A stretch of 64,000 nucleotides of DNA from Aurantiochytrium sp. KH105 (Eukaryota > Sar > Bigyra > Thraustochytrida > Thraustochytriidae): contig BGKB01000049.1 in NCBI GenBank assembly GCA_003116975.1, positions 62,001-126,000 of the forward strand, written 5' to 3'. The notes beneath the pieces are model-generated. The model was not told the origin of the DNA and made no database searches. It saw only the letters and a list, made by a program, of their open reading frames with translations. Of this stretch, positions 40,924 to 51,284 are shown in pieces. Numbering within the stretch: position 1 is the stretch's first letter; every line of letters begins with the position of its first letter. Position numbers and translations under genes: made by a program.

Positions 40924-43900
40924 ATGTCCAGCGTTGCTATTCCTTATTCGCCCGGGCCGATCTGCGCCGCTGAAAAAGCACGTGCATGGAAAGCAGCTGC
41001 TGCTGCAGCAGCTGCAGCTCCAGCTCCAGGAAGCGGGAAGACTTTGCTCCCGCGCACCCGGTGTGTACCTGTATTGGCGGAGATGTGCGCCAAAATGGGT
41101 TGCGCGGGGACGGACGCCCGGGCGGAGGATGATGCTTGGCGGTCAGAGCTGTCTCGAGCCCAGCCTCGCGCGCGCGAGACGGCAGCGATGGAGAGGCGGG
41201 GGAGGTCTCCAACGCCGCGGGACCGCTCGCGCCGAGCGGCGTCCGGGCAGTCTGCCGGAAAACGTGTCGCGGGGGACAGCAGAAGCGACTCGAGGAGTAG
41301 TGCGAGAAGAAAGAGGTCGAGGTCGAGGTCGAGGACGCCAAAGGTTGGCAACAAGAGCTCGAACACGAGCAAGAGTACGACGAGGGGCAGCGTCAGTGGG
41401 GCTCGAAATGAAGGCTATGAGAACAGGCGGAGAGGATCAAGATATGCTAGTCAACGGGGCGACGACGTTAGCGAGGTTCTGATCCGCAAAGGCAAAAACA
41501 ATCGTCGTGGTCTTCCTGCTCCAGCTCTTGCTCCAGCTCCAGCTCCAGCTCCAGCTCCTGGTGGTGGTGGTGGTGGTGGTGGTGGTGTTGGTGGTCGAGC
41601 TAATGGTAGCAGTGGCCCGAGTAGCACGGGCACAAGCAGCGGCCATCGCAACCACCCTCGCTACGATAGCAATCGGCGGGATATTTTCAGTGGGTCGAAG
41701 AATTCAAATAGCACCCGAAGAACTTCTCCCGTACGAGAACACAGATCTCGAGACAGCAAGAGCAAGCTAGCGAAGGACGCCAAGAATACTGGCACACGCG
41801 CGGATAGCGATGTCCTCGTGTCCAGCTCAAGTAGCACCCGAAGAACTTCTCCCGTACGAGAACACAGATCGCGAGACAGCGAGAGCAAGTCAGCGAGGAG
41901 ATCCACGAACACTGGCACACATGCGGATAGCGATGCCCTCGTGTCCAGCTCAAGTAGCACCAGAAGAACTTCTCCCGTACGAGAACACAGATCGCGAGAT
42001 AGCAAGAGCAGGTCAGCTAAGAACTCCACGAATGCTGGCAAGAGCACGGGCAGCGATGCCCTTGTTTCCGATGCTGCACTTGCAAAGTGGAAACGGCCCG
42101 CGTACTCTGGATCGAGCCTTAATAACGCGGTACTTGTGGAATTGCGAGCTCTGGAACAATCGAGGCAATATGGAGACGGCAAGCACAAGGTTCTTCACTT
42201 GCAAAAGGTTGCGGACCGCTTCGACGAGGTTGCAGAACTTCGCGAGAGATTTCGACCACTCATCGTCGAGGAATGTGTGCAGATCGTCGCAGGCGAGTTG
42301 CGCCCACTTGCGCGGCGACACAACGCCACCACGTACATGCTGCAACTTTTGGAAAGTCCTCCTCCGAAAAGCAGCAAGGCTGTCTCTGTACGATTCAAGG
42401 TGCTCACCCCAATCTCTACCATCGCGCACAGAACCATGCACGAATCCACGCCTTACCTTGTTCGCGCCAAGAGAGCAAACGCAAACTGGCTTGTAGGCAT
42501 GGTGGCAAAAAAGTCGCACACCATGTCGGACGGCATTCTTGTTCTCGACATGCTCCTACCCGTCGAGCTTGGTTTTGACGCAGTGTTGAGCGCTGGCACG
42601 GAATACGAGGCTCGGCCCGGTCCTGGTCTTGTCATGTTTGAGCGCATGTACAGCGTCAAGGTGAAAAAGCTGCCATTCATGCGCAAAATTCTCGGCATGA
42701 AGGAACCCAAGCACGTTCTCTTTTCGGACTCGGATTCAGAGACGAACGCCGCGGCCGATGGCCCCAAGTCAGTCAGCGGAGAGACCAAGGACGTGACCAA
42801 GGCGGTTTCGGGCGCACAGGGGAACCAGGCTTTAGTGACAGCCTTTGAAAATTCGCCGTTCCGAGCCTCTTTGAACGTCTCGCAAAAAGAGGCCATCACG
42901 TCTGTGCTTCGCGAGGACCATGTTTCTTCGGCGCAGAAGATCTTCATGTGGCAAGGTCCGCCGGGGAGCGGCAAGTCGTCGACGTTGTCGCGACTTTTAG
43001 GCTTTCTCTGCTCGCAATTTGACCAAAGTAGTGCCACCAAGGGGACAGGCCCAACGTCCTCGGCGCATCGCATCATGGTCTGCGGGCCATCAAATCAGTC
43101 AGTGCATGTCTTGGTGGACAAGCTTCGCGAGACGTGCTCAACCTATGGAATCCGCTGTCCAGAGATCGCCTTGTCGGCAGTCAACGACAGTGTCCCTGCA
43201 CGTTTGCAGGAACTTTTCGTTCACGGCGTTTTTATGGAATGGGCTCGGCGCTTTCGGAAGCTTGTTGGACAACTTTCCGTCGCCAGCGCCGAGGCTGAGC
43301 TCAAGATCTTGCTCGACTCCATTTGGACTCGCGTTCCAAATGCTACAAAGGCATTTCGTGTAACCCGAGACTATCTGGGCGTCCTCACGCGCACCTACGC
43401 GCTGGCAGTACGCCGTCAAGAACGGGCCGCCGCTCGCGACAAGACACGCGAGGAGCAGGCGTCAGATGACGATACATCGGAAGTTGTCGTCGTGAAGCCA
43501 CTTCAAGTCAGGGACGATGGCAAGTCTACCCCGTCCCAAAGCGAGGCTCCACAGTCTGCAGCCCCCAAAATATCGCCATTAGGCGATTCTGCTGCGAGTT
43601 CGACGCTTGAGAAGGCAACTCTTGGGTCCGAGAAAGAGACGTTGACGCGACGGTGGCAAGCCGTTGACCCCGAAGACGAAGAGGCGTCCGATTACGATGG
43701 CGTGGTCGAGATCGTGGAGGAGCGGCGCGGAAGAGCTGTGAGTTCAGGTCCTCCTGCCAAAGTTGAAAATAAGTTCGATAGTCGCACACTTTTCCATCTG
43801 CTCGAGGAAAACCGTACCAAGGTACTGCAGAGTGTCTTTGGAGCGTTGAGGCTTCTCGTCATCCAACCTGGCCCGCTCCGCAAATTTCCGCGTGCAAAGG

Positions 43901-46059
43901 TGGTATACGTGCGCTCAGGCTTTATTGTTGATGATGATGGGGACGTGGTCATGGATCGAAACCGGTCATGCGTTGGAAAGCACGGTTCTGACTTCTTTGT
44001 CTCCGAGGACGAAATCATCCAGCACATACCTCGGGATGCCGAGTGGATAATCACAATGCGTAGTAGTCTTGACTTCTTGCAGACCTGTCCGGCCGTGGCC
44101 AACTACCTCGCCAGGTTCACAAGCCGAAGCCTCGCAGCGCTCATGGAGGAGCTCAGCCAAGCAGATTCTGCCCCGGAATCTAGCGCGTCTTCACAAGGTC
44201 ATCGAGCCGGTGGCATTTCCGATGCAGTGCAACAGCCCTCGGCATCCTCTTCAAAGGGGGCCGTTTTCGTTGTCCGCGATCGCTCATCGTCAATCCTCTC
44301 GCAAACGTCCAAGCTAAGCGAGCAGATTATTATGGACTCTGACGACTCTGAAGACGAAGCCGAGACTACCGAGGCCGTAGCGTCCAAAGCCACTACTTCT
44401 GTCCAGCAAACCAGCGGTGCCAGAAAGGCTCCCGTCGCCAAACCTCAGCGGCTCTCGCCCGTCATGGAATCCAGAGTCACCTCGAAAAGGGCACAGTCTG
44501 GCGAATCGAGCACCGCCGACGGAGGAGAAGATGAAGTCTCTTCCTCAAAGTCCTCCTCGGACTCGGACTCGGACTCGGACTCGTCATCATCGTCGTCATC
44601 GTCATCGTCAGACTCGTCCTCATCGGACTCGTCAGATGATTCTTCGGATGAAAGCGATAACAGCGCAGCTCGAGCGAAGCGCCGGAAACGTTCTGGGGAA
44701 CAAGGCGCCTTTTTGGAACCGATACGACAAAGTTTCGAGGCCTTTGCAGCTGCTCTCGAGGAGCTGTCTAACAGTCGCGCTGCAGAGCAAGAATTCTTGC
44801 AAACCGCAGAGGTTCTCTTTTGCACCCTGGCTGTATCGGGCCGTAAATCGGTTCGTGCGGCCAATGAGGCAGCAGGCTTGAGCTTTCTCATCATCGACGA
44901 GGCTGCTCAGGCCGTAGAGGCTGAAACCTGGGTTGCGCTGCAGTCTGTGCCTGACCGCATGCTTCTCGTTGGTGATCCGAAACAGCTTTCGGCTACGGTG
45001 ACCTCATCGGTAGCCCAAGATCTTGGTTTTGGCCGCTCGCTCATGGAGCGGCTCATGTGGGGCTTGAGCCTTCCATACCATTTGCTCAAGGTCCAATACC
45101 GCATGCACCCTGACATCTCACGCTTCCCCGTGCGGTTTTTCTACAACAACGAGCTGGAAGATGGCACCAACGTGCGTGGCCCCTCGCCGGACTGGTTCGC
45201 AGCGCGTGGTCTCATGGACCCGTGGTATGGGCCCTATGCGTTTTTGGATGTTCCAAATGGCCGCGAGGAGCGCCAGGGACGCGGGTCGAGCTATTACAAC
45301 GACGCCGAGGCTGAAATTGTGGCACGGCTGGCGCAAAACCTTGTGCAGCGAGGGGTCGACGTGGCGAAAGAACTCATTGTGATCACGTTCTACAGTGGAC
45401 AAGTACGGACAATCGCTACGGCGCTTTCACGACATCACATTCGCAACGTAGTCGTGTCGACAGTGGACAGTTTCCAGGGATCCGAGGCGAGCGTGGTGAT
45501 TCTATCGTTTGTGCGGGCGAACCGCGAGGGCCGCGTCGGATTTCTCTCGGACCTTCGCAGACTCAATGTGGCTCTTACACGTGCAAAACACTCGCTTATC
45601 CTCGTTGGCTGTGGGGAAACACTCTCACGTGCTGATGACTCTTGCATGCGCGATCTCATCAAGGACGCCAGGGATCGCAACGTTTACAAGCAGCTCGACA
45701 ATGCTCAGCAACCGCGCGGTATCCCTCAAGTCCAATCTCGGCCTGCTCACAATAGACCGCCTCCTCCAATTCAACCATGGCCACAAGCACCTCCCTGGGG
45801 AGCTGATCCTCGCTTCCAATCTTGGGCCCCTCACAACATGCTGCCAACACCATTTCAACCATGGCCACAAACACCTCCCTGGGGAGTCGATCCTCGCTAT
45901 CAAGCCCAGCCCCCTCACAACAGACAGCCGCATCCAGTTCCACCGTGGTCACGATCGTCTCACTCGAGAGTTGCTCCGAACTTGCAGTCGCGGCCGCGGT
46001 CGCGGTCGCCTTTGCGAAGAGACTACCGAGGCAAGAACGCCCATTCGGACAGGCGGTAA
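40924..46059 (+). CDS. SEN1: SEN1/senataxin-type superfamily 1 helicase with RS-repeat N-terminus
   Basis: SEN1-type helicases unwind RNA-DNA hybrids and act in transcription termination and R-loop removal. The core is split, as usual for the UPF1/SEN1 group. It has motif I GPPGSGKSST (about 677-686), a long acidic insertion, motif II IDEAAQAVEAE (about 1322), GDPKQLSATV, QYRMHPDIS (about 1391), TVDSFQGSEA (about 1515) and NVALTRAKHSLILVG (about 1545). The N-terminal ~380 residues are RS-rich and contain three 41-residue tandem repeats, a Pro-Ala run and a polyglycine run. A Ser/Asp-rich run lies near 1210-1245. The C-terminal tail has two PWPQxPPWGxDPR repeats. The first Met at 40924 is used, but Met at about 41189 (MERRGRSPTP) is also a reasonable start. 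SR-type N-termini suggest association with splicing or RNA polymerase II bodies; that is inference. Confidence 0.85.
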   Translation: MSSVAIPYSPGPICAAEKARAWKAAAAAAAAAPAPGSGKTLLPRTRCVPVLAEMCAKMGCAGTDARAEDDAWRSELSRAQPRARETAAMERRGRSPTPRDRSRRAASGQSAGKRVAGDSRSDSRSSARRKRSRSRSRTPKVGNKSSNTSKSTTRGSVSGARNEGYENRRRGSRYASQRGDDVSEVLIRKGKNNRRGLPAPALAPAPAPAPAPGGGGGGGGGVGGRANGSSGPSSTGTSSGHRNHPRYDSNRRDIFSGSKNSNSTRRTSPVREHRSRDSKSKLAKDAKNTGTRADSDVLVSSSSSTRRTSPVREHRSRDSESKSARRSTNTGTHADSDALVSSSSSTRRTSPVREHRSRDSKSRSAKNSTNAGKSTGSDALVSDAALAKWKRPAYSGSSLNNAVLVELRALEQSRQYGDGKHKVLHLQKVADRFDEVAELRERFRPLIVEECVQIVAGELRPLARRHNATTYMLQLLESPPPKSSKAVSVRFKVLTPISTIAHRTMHESTPYLVRAKRANANWLVGMVAKKSHTMSDGILVLDMLLPVELGFDAVLSAGTEYEARPGPGLVMFERMYSVKVKKLPFMRKILGMKEPKHVLFSDSDSETNAAADGPKSVSGETKDVTKAVSGAQGNQALVTAFENSPFRASLNVSQKEAITSVLREDHVSSAQKIFMWQGPPGSGKSSTLSRLLGFLCSQFDQSSATKGTGPTSSAHRIMVCGPSNQSVHVLVDKLRETCSTYGIRCPEIALSAVNDSVPARLQELFVHGVFMEWARRFRKLVGQLSVASAEAELKILLDSIWTRVPNATKAFRVTRDYLGVLTRTYALAVRRQERAAARDKTREEQASDDDTSEVVVVKPLQVRDDGKSTPSQSEAPQSAAPKISPLGDSAASSTLEKATLGSEKETLTRRWQAVDPEDEEASDYDGVVEIVEERRGRAVSSGPPAKVENKFDSRTLFHLLEENRTKVLQSVFGALRLLVIQPGPLRKFPRAKVVYVRSGFIVDDDGDVVMDRNRSCVGKHGSDFFVSEDEIIQHIPRDAEWIITMRSSLDFLQTCPAVANYLARFTSRSLAALMEELSQADSAPESSASSQGHRAGGISDAVQQPSASSSKGAVFVVRDRSSSILSQTSKLSEQIIMDSDDSEDEAETTEAVASKATTSVQQTSGARKAPVAKPQRLSPVMESRVTSKRAQSGESSTADGGEDEVSSSKSSSDSDSDSDSSSSSSSSSSDSSSSDSSDDSSDESDNSAARAKRRKRSGEQGAFLEPIRQSFEAFAAALEELSNSRAAEQEFLQTAEVLFCTLAVSGRKSVRAANEAAGLSFLIIDEAAQAVEAETWVALQSVPDRMLLVGDPKQLSATVTSSVAQDLGFGRSLMERLMWGLSLPYHLLKVQYRMHPDISRFPVRFFYNNELEDGTNVRGPSPDWFAARGLMDPWYGPYAFLDVPNGREERQGRGSSYYNDAEAEIVARLAQNLVQRGVDVAKELIVITFYSGQVRTIATALSRHHIRNVVVSTVDSFQGSEASVVILSFVRANREGRVGFLSDLRRLNVALTRAKHSLILVGCGETLSRADDSCMRDLIKDARDRNVYKQLDNAQQPRGIPQVQSRPAHNRPPPPIQPWPQAPPWGADPRFQSWAPHNMLPTPFQPWPQTPPWGVDPRYQAQPPHNRQPHPVPPWSRSSHSRVAPNLQSRPRSRSPLRRDYRGKNAHSDRR
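41707..42075 (+). repeat. Three 123-bp direct repeats encoding 41-residue RS units
   Basis: Units begin at 41707, 41830 and 41953, each coding STRRTSPVREHRSRDS plus a variable Lys/Ser/Thr-rich end. The first ~55 bp of each unit are almost identical at DNA level and the rest diverges. This points to recent in-frame duplication with uneven constraint. Confidence 0.95.
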
Positions 46060-46269
46060 TGATAAAGACAAGACGGGATGGCAGACAGAATGACAAGACG
46101 AATGTTGTCTTCCTGGCCCACCTCAAGGCAAGCGTGTACGTGCGTGCGTGCGTGCGTGCGTGCATGGGTGCGTGTAACATCATATCGAAAGAGGCTCGTC
46201 AAATAAAAAGATTTGAAGAGATTTTACGGAGAAAGGTGTCATTCATACAGCTTAGCCTATGCGCACGGC
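46060..46269. other. Convergent intergenic spacer with (GTGC)n repeat and AATAAA
   Basis: A short TGCG array occurs at 46139-46163 and an AATAAA at about 46202, which could be the polyadenylation signal of the SEN1-like gene. No gene is seen. Confidence 0.6.
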
Positions 46270-47537
46270 CTAGTAGTCGATGCCGACGGCTTCGCAAAAG
46301 AGATTTGTAAAGTGCTGATTTTCCGGAAAGTGGCTGAGCTCCGGAAGTTTGCGCAAATCCTTGACAAATTCTCTAAATTGACGGTACGAGACGTGAGCTG
46401 CCTCGTCCGCGAAGCGTTGCTTGACTTCGCCAGCGACGAGCTCGTAGTTTTCTGAGCCCATGAGATTTGCGCCCTCCTCGAGGCGCTCCATGAGCTGGTT
46501 TACGGAGACCTTGCCGTCGCTACTGTCGGCCTTCATCATTTCAAACATTTCCTTCATGTTGTTTTCCTCGGCGTCCATGAAGAGGAGCGGAACCATGCCC
46601 AGGATGCACCCGATGCAAATGCCAATTGAGGTGGCAATAAAGTTGAGAAAGCGGATCTTGCGCGTTTGCATTTGCTGCAGCGTCAACTTGGGGTCCTTGA
46701 GCCCAAGCCGTTTTGATGAGGCCTCTACATATCCGCCGAGCCCGAGCCCCGCCACGTCTGAGATCATGTTTCCCAGACCGGCGGCAGCCAGCGTTGAAAT
46801 TCCGAGCACGCGGCCTCTGTGCGCGTCGTCATCGTCGTCGTCATCGTCAGTTCAAGAAGTCCTATATTTTGCAAAGGACGTGCAATTTTTTTCAAAATCA
46901 TCCATAAGGCACAAGAAGTGAAAGAAGAAGAAACTTACAGCTGCGTGTCGATAACGTCACCAGCCACCAACATGATGGCGTTGTCGAGAAAGCCAAAGGC
47001 CACAAAGGGCACGCCGCTCAGCAACGCAAACTGCCAAAGCTGTGTTGGCGTGGGTTCAAGCGGAGCACGACCTCCAGAGGTATTCTGCATTTTCATGAGA
47101 TTCTGGAGCCACTCGTTGAGCTCCTGGCTGGACACGTGGCCGTCCTTGTCGACGTCGATCTGGTCTTTGATGTCATCGCCCATCGAGAAGGAAATTTCGC
47201 GGATCATGATATTCTGCCGATGTCTCCGCGCCAAGTAGTCTGAGTAGCTTCGCCCGCCGCTGACCTCCTGGTCGAGGATCGCGTTGGCGATCCGCAGCTT
47301 GGTGTTGTGCGACATGACCTCGACGAGCTCGTTCGCCATTTCGGGGTTCTGGTCGAGCGTCCGGGCCAGGCCCGTCAGCTTCGACTTGTCCTGCGAGGCT
47401 GCCGCGACATCTCCGTCGGCTCCGCCCGCGCCCCCTTGCGCCGCCGCGCTGGCGCTGCGCGTCCACCCGCGCCTCTGCGCGCACAGCCGCGCGCAGGTCG
47501 CCGCCACGCGCTTCCCGCCGAGCATGCTCGCCAGCAT
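46270..47537 (-). CDS. TMEM65: TMEM65 family mitochondrial inner-membrane protein flanked by EF-hands; two exons (47537-46939, 46816-46270)
   Basis: Joining the two exons gives 381 residues with a continuous TMEM65 core. In exon 1 it reads FVAFGFLDNAIMLVAGDVI. Across the junction (codon split 2+1, restored as Leu) it continues with GRVLGISTLAAAGLGN, MISDVAGLGLGGYVE and, later, IGCILGMVPLLF. These are the family's three membrane segments. TMEM65 is a mitochondrial inner-membrane protein linked to Na+/Ca2+ exchange. The N-terminus MLASMLGGKRVAATCARLC with further Arg/Ser looks like a mitochondrial presequence, which is why the Met at 47537 was chosen over upstream Met codons. Before the core lies a canonical EF-hand loop DVDKDGHVSSQE (about 129-140). 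After it lies a second pair-like region with DSSDGKVSVNQL (degenerate loop). Human TMEM65 has no EF-hands, so Ca2+ sensing appears added here. Confidence 0.88.
46817..46938 (-). other. Spliceosomal intron of the TMEM65 gene (122 nt)
   Basis: The donor is CAGCT|GTAAGT at 46939/46938 and the acceptor CACAG|AGGCC at 46817/46816. Removing it keeps frame (599 + 547 nt = 382 codons) and restores TMEM65 alignment without gain or loss of residues at the junction. It is the only intron in the window supported this strongly. Confidence 0.88.
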
Positions 47538-48126
47538 TCTCCTCCCGGCACGCACGCACGCGCGAACTACGCAGGCACGCGCGCACGCACGCACGCAAGC
47601 GCGCAAGAGCAGCGACGCCGCCCGCTCTCCCTCCGCGCGCAGCCCCGCGCCCCGCGCAGCGTCCGAACCGGGTCTGGCCGCCTCTGTCTCCCGACTGCTA
47701 TGGTGCGATGAATGCTCGCTTATCTTAGTTAGACAAATAAGTTGCTCAGTGTCAGTCGCATCATGTCTCGTCGCGGATGAGGCAGGATCGAATGATCGAG
47801 GGCAGGACAAAACGGCGCAGATCATCCCGCACTGTACTGGACTGCACTGCTGCACTCACCTGCACTCGCCTGCTCCCGACTGCGCCCAACCGCGCAGCGT
47901 GGAGAGCCATTCTGCAGAATGATCCCAGATGCATTGCCGTCGCCGCCGCCTCGACACCTCTTGAAGAGAAAAAGTGACATTCGAGAGATCATGCAGAGAG
48001 GGAGACAACAAAAATGCAAGGTAGGATGGGGGCTGCTCAGACTGACAGGTGCGCTGCGATCAGAATTTGCAGAGAGGAGTCTGTAGAAATATTGGTGAGC
48101 TAGTTTAGTTTGTCGTGATAATATAT
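47538..48126. promoter_or_regulatory. Intergenic region upstream of TMEM65, downstream of COPA
   Basis: Contains (GCAC)n/(CGCA)n tetramers at about 47550-47602 next to the TMEM65 start, then Ser/Ala-coding-looking GC-rich DNA with no homology. It should contain the TMEM65 promoter and the COPA 3' UTR. Confidence 0.45.
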
Positions 48127-50673
48127 CTATCGCCGGTCCGCGGTGGACACGAGGCCAAGCGTCTCGACGCCCATGGGAGAGAGCGTGCAGACCTTGCAAA
48201 GCTTGCCAGAACCCTCTGCGGTACATGTGGCAGCGCAAAAGGGGCACTTGAGAGCAGAGGTTGCGTCTGCGATGGGAGTGTTCGTCTGGGAGCAAATGCT
48301 GAACTGGGCGTTCTCGTCATAGTTGAGCTTGACTTCGTTGCGGCCGTGCTGCTCCGAGGCGCGCAAGACCTTGGAGGCCTTGGTCTTGAGTTGCGACTGC
48401 GTCGGGGCATTGATCTCCGGCATATTGAGCAAGCGCTGCGCAAACGAGGCAGCCGTGATGTAGTTCTTGAGCTTGAAGGCTCGGGTCATGGCCAAGTTGA
48501 GCACAAGAATCATGTGCGCAGGCTGCAAGGTGCAGCGCGTAAAGTAGGCAGCGAGCTCGGCTTGGCGAACCGCGTCTTCCGTGTCGCGGCGCTCGAGCTC
48601 GATCAGAATACCCGTAATGTACTCACGGCAAATTCCAAGGAGCTCCTTGACCTCTGGGACTTCGCGGCTGGGCACCACGAGAAGTGGAATGCCAAGGAGA
48701 ATCTCGCGAAAGCTGGCGAGGGCCTCCTGGAACTTGCCCTGCTGAAAGTACTGGTAAGCGACACGGAGCTTTTCTACGAGAAGCGACAGCTTGACACAGA
48801 CCTCGGGCAGCGACTGAGCGCCCGGGTTGCCGTCCTTGTCATTGCGCTGCATGAGCGTGGGGACAGAACGCGTGCACGGGAGACCGGGGACAACGCATCT
48901 CGCGCCAAGAAAGACGTCCATCATGCTTTCCTCGAGCGGGGCAAAGTTGACGAGACCAATCTGACGGTTGAGCAACTGCATCGCCTTGCCAAACGACCCT
49001 GCAGCAACGTGGTCTGCGGCAAGCGAAGAGTTCTGCACCCAGGCCGCAGCCCGGTCGGCGCCAGGCGTCGGCGCCACAAAGACACCACCGGCACCACCGT
49101 CTGAGATACCGGGCTCAAAGTCAGCCTCGGCCGCAGGGCCACCGACGTCTTCGTCATCGAACTCGATATCCGACTCGTCGTCGCCANCCTCGGAGCGCAG
49201 CAGCACGCGGCCCGCCGTTCCCGCGGGGAACATGCCATCGGTCGTCGGGTACGGGGAGGGAAACTTCTTGCCCACCTCGTTGCGCAGATTTTTGATGAGG
49301 ATCTGGCGGCTACGGTCAAGTACCGCGAAGCGGTTGCGAGCCACGAAAGCTACGCCCAGAGCCTGGCCGCGCTTCGAGTCAGGGACCTCGCTAGCAACAG
49401 CGCCCCCGGACGTGCTCTTGGGCAGAGTCACGAGCTCGTAGGATCCGCCCTCAATGTCCGAGAGAACGAGAATGTTGATCTCGGCCGGGTTGAGCGAGTT
49501 GAAGATGAGGCTGCGCGGGGCCGTGCCGATGCTTCCGCCCGCCGTCGAGGTGCCCGAGCCGCGACGCAGCGACACCTGGACCGAGTCCTCGCTCGAGCCG
49601 TACTCGTAGCGGCGGAGGTAGCGGTCCTTGACGTAGTAAAGCTCCGTGTTGTTGGCCTGCGTATCGTACGCGGGACGCTCACGTTCGAGCTTGAAAACGA
49701 TCATACCACTGTCATGGCCGGCCGCCAAGAGGTTCTGCTCAGGGTGCGCGGCCAAGATCCAAAAGCGGTCGTGCTCGCGGCGGATCGTCTGGACGCCCTG
49801 GCGGCGACTAATGTCCCAGACGCGGATGGAGCGATCCTCGGAGTTGGAGACGAGGAGCTCAGCCTTAGGGTGGAAGATAACGCACGAAACGTTGTTGGTG
49901 TGGCCACGCATGGCGTCGACTTCCCAAGCCTTGGTCTCGCTCATGCGCCACAGCTTGATCTGCCGGTCGTCGGCGCCGGAGATGATGAGGGGCAGCGTGT
50001 GGTGGAAAGAAGCCCAGTTCACGCCGCGGTCGTGGCCCTCAAGCACGTACTTGACGACGGCGTCGGTCCCGCCAAAGAGATCGGCGTTAACGCGCGAAAT
50101 GACGGCGTTGTTGCTCTGCATGTCGTGCTCGGACGGCGCGCCTCGCACAGTCTTCTTGCGCAGGCCGGAGGTGTCCCACACACGCACCGTCTGGTCAAGG
50201 GACGCAGACACCACGAGGTCGTCCTTGGGGTGGAACTCGGCGCACATGACGTAGTGGTTGTGGCCTGTCAGCACGGAGATGCTGCTGCGGCTCTGCCAGT
50301 TCCAGATGCGAATGGTCTGGTCATCGGACGCGGACACGATCCAAGGGTACTCGTGGTGGAACTTGGTCGTGCGAATGTAGTCAAGATGGCCGAGCAGGTT
50401 GAAGAGGGGCCGCGATCCGCCGCCGCCGCGCTGAAGCCGCCACACCTTGAGCTTGTAGTCATCACCACCGGAGCAAAACAGGTTCTGCGATGGGTGGAAG
50501 TCGATGCCGCGCACGGGGCCGTCGTGGTCTTCGTAGCGCTCCAAAAGAGTACCCATCTTGTAGTCCCAGAGCTGGATGGTGCCATTGTGCAGCGAGGCCA
50601 GGATGAACGGCCGGTTCGGGTGAAACGCGAGGCCCTTCACCCGCGGGCTCTTCGTCTCAAACTTGGTAAGCAT
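48127..50673 (-). CDS. COPA: Coatomer subunit alpha (COPA), with an internal segment missing at a single N
   Basis: Alpha-COP is the cargo-binding outer-coat subunit of COPI vesicles in Golgi-to-ER traffic. The N-terminal WD40 propeller (about 1-320) is intact, starting [19 protein letters not shown] and binding KKxx signals in other species. The second propeller begins (about 330-490; [39 protein letters not shown]). At that point the N at 49187 occurs. The sequence then jumps to the acidic linker and the C-terminal COPI_C domain (about 520-848; [52 protein letters not shown]). Alpha-COP is normally about 1,220 residues. About 370-390 residues (rest of propeller 2 and the alpha-solenoid) are absent exactly at the N, so this is an assembly artefact and not a truncated gene. 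Confidence 0.93.
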   Translation of the reverse strand: MLTKFETKSPRVKGLAFHPNRPFILASLHNGTIQLWDYKMGTLLERYEDHDGPVRGIDFHPSQNLFCSGGDDYKLKVWRLQRGGGGSRPLFNLLGHLDYIRTTKFHHEYPWIVSASDDQTIRIWNWQSRSSISVLTGHNHYVMCAEFHPKDDLVVSASLDQTVRVWDTSGLRKKTVRGAPSEHDMQSNNAVISRVNADLFGGTDAVVKYVLEGHDRGVNWASFHHTLPLIISGADDRQIKLWRMSETKAWEVDAMRGHTNNVSCVIFHPKAELLVSNSEDRSIRVWDISRRQGVQTIRREHDRFWILAAHPEQNLLAAGHDSGMIVFKLERERPAYDTQANNTELYYVKDRYLRRYEYGSSEDSVQVSLRRGSGTSTAGGSIGTAPRSLIFNSLNPAEINILVLSDIEGGSYELVTLPKSTSGGAVASEVPDSKRGQALGVAFVARNRFAVLDRSRQILIKNLRNEVGKKFPSPYPTTDGMFPAGTAGRVLLRSEXGDDESDIEFDDEDVGGPAAEADFEPGISDGGAGGVFVAPTPGADRAAAWVQNSSLAADHVAAGSFGKAMQLLNRQIGLVNFAPLEESMMDVFLGARCVVPGLPCTRSVPTLMQRNDKDGNPGAQSLPEVCVKLSLLVEKLRVAYQYFQQGKFQEALASFREILLGIPLLVVPSREVPEVKELLGICREYITGILIELERRDTEDAVRQAELAAYFTRCTLQPAHMILVLNLAMTRAFKLKNYITAASFAQRLLNMPEINAPTQSQLKTKASKVLRASEQHGRNEVKLNYDENAQFSICSQTNTPIADATSALKCPFCAATCTAEGSGKLCKVCTLSPMGVETLGLVSTADRR
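49187..49187. other. Single N inside COPA, likely an unsized assembly gap
   Basis: The base interrupts a codon between LLLRSE-like and GDDESD-like sequence, where alpha-COP homologues have several hundred further residues. Frame is retained by chance. Confidence 0.8.
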
Positions 50674-51284
50674 CCTTCCTCTCCCACGCTCTCTCGTTCT
50701 CTCTCCCTTGCCAGCGTCGCTGTCCCCGAGTCGTCGCCGCCCGTCGCTCCCAAGGCCGCGAGCGAGAGCTAGCGAGCTAGCTAGCTACGTGGTCGACTTC
50801 TTCTTCAAAACCGCTCGAGATCGATCGCCCCTCGCGCTGCGCGTTGCTCTCGCCCTCGCTGGGCGAGTCTGCGCCCAGGCCGCGGCAGCTGCCGCGCCGC
50901 CCCGAGCGGACGCGCGTGGGAGGCTCCAGCCCGCGCCGCTCGCCCTGCCGCGCCGCGTCGCGCGAAGCCGGCGTCGCGGATGATCTGATCTGCCTCGTTT
51001 GATATTTTTTTTCTTCTCTTGCGTTTGCTTTTGCCAGGTGGCGCGAAAAGGGCCTAACCGCTGCAAATAGGGCGCTTTTCTTTTCCCCCGCCGGCGGCGG
51101 AATCCTCGAAGTCAGAGAGAGCACGCGGTCGGGATGGGATGCCCGTCTGCAATTCTCAGTTCTCTGGTAGTATGTACCAAGGGTCTCTTTTACTTTTTCT
51201 GATTATTTGTTATGTTTGGCGCGGTAAGCTTTTGTGGATACCGAGGGGAAGAATCAAGGCGAGGCTAACATTGTTGTCTTAGTA
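50674..51284. promoter_or_regulatory. Intergenic region upstream of COPA
   Basis: A GCTAGC-type repeat lies near 50769-50785 and a GC-rich stretch follows to about 50990. It is the likely COPA promoter plus the 3' UTR of the epsin-like gene. No ORF with homology. Confidence 0.45.

Noticed and set aside
48127-50673. A naturally shortened COPA
   Set aside because: The missing part is structurally essential and starts exactly at the N, so a gap is the simpler explanation.
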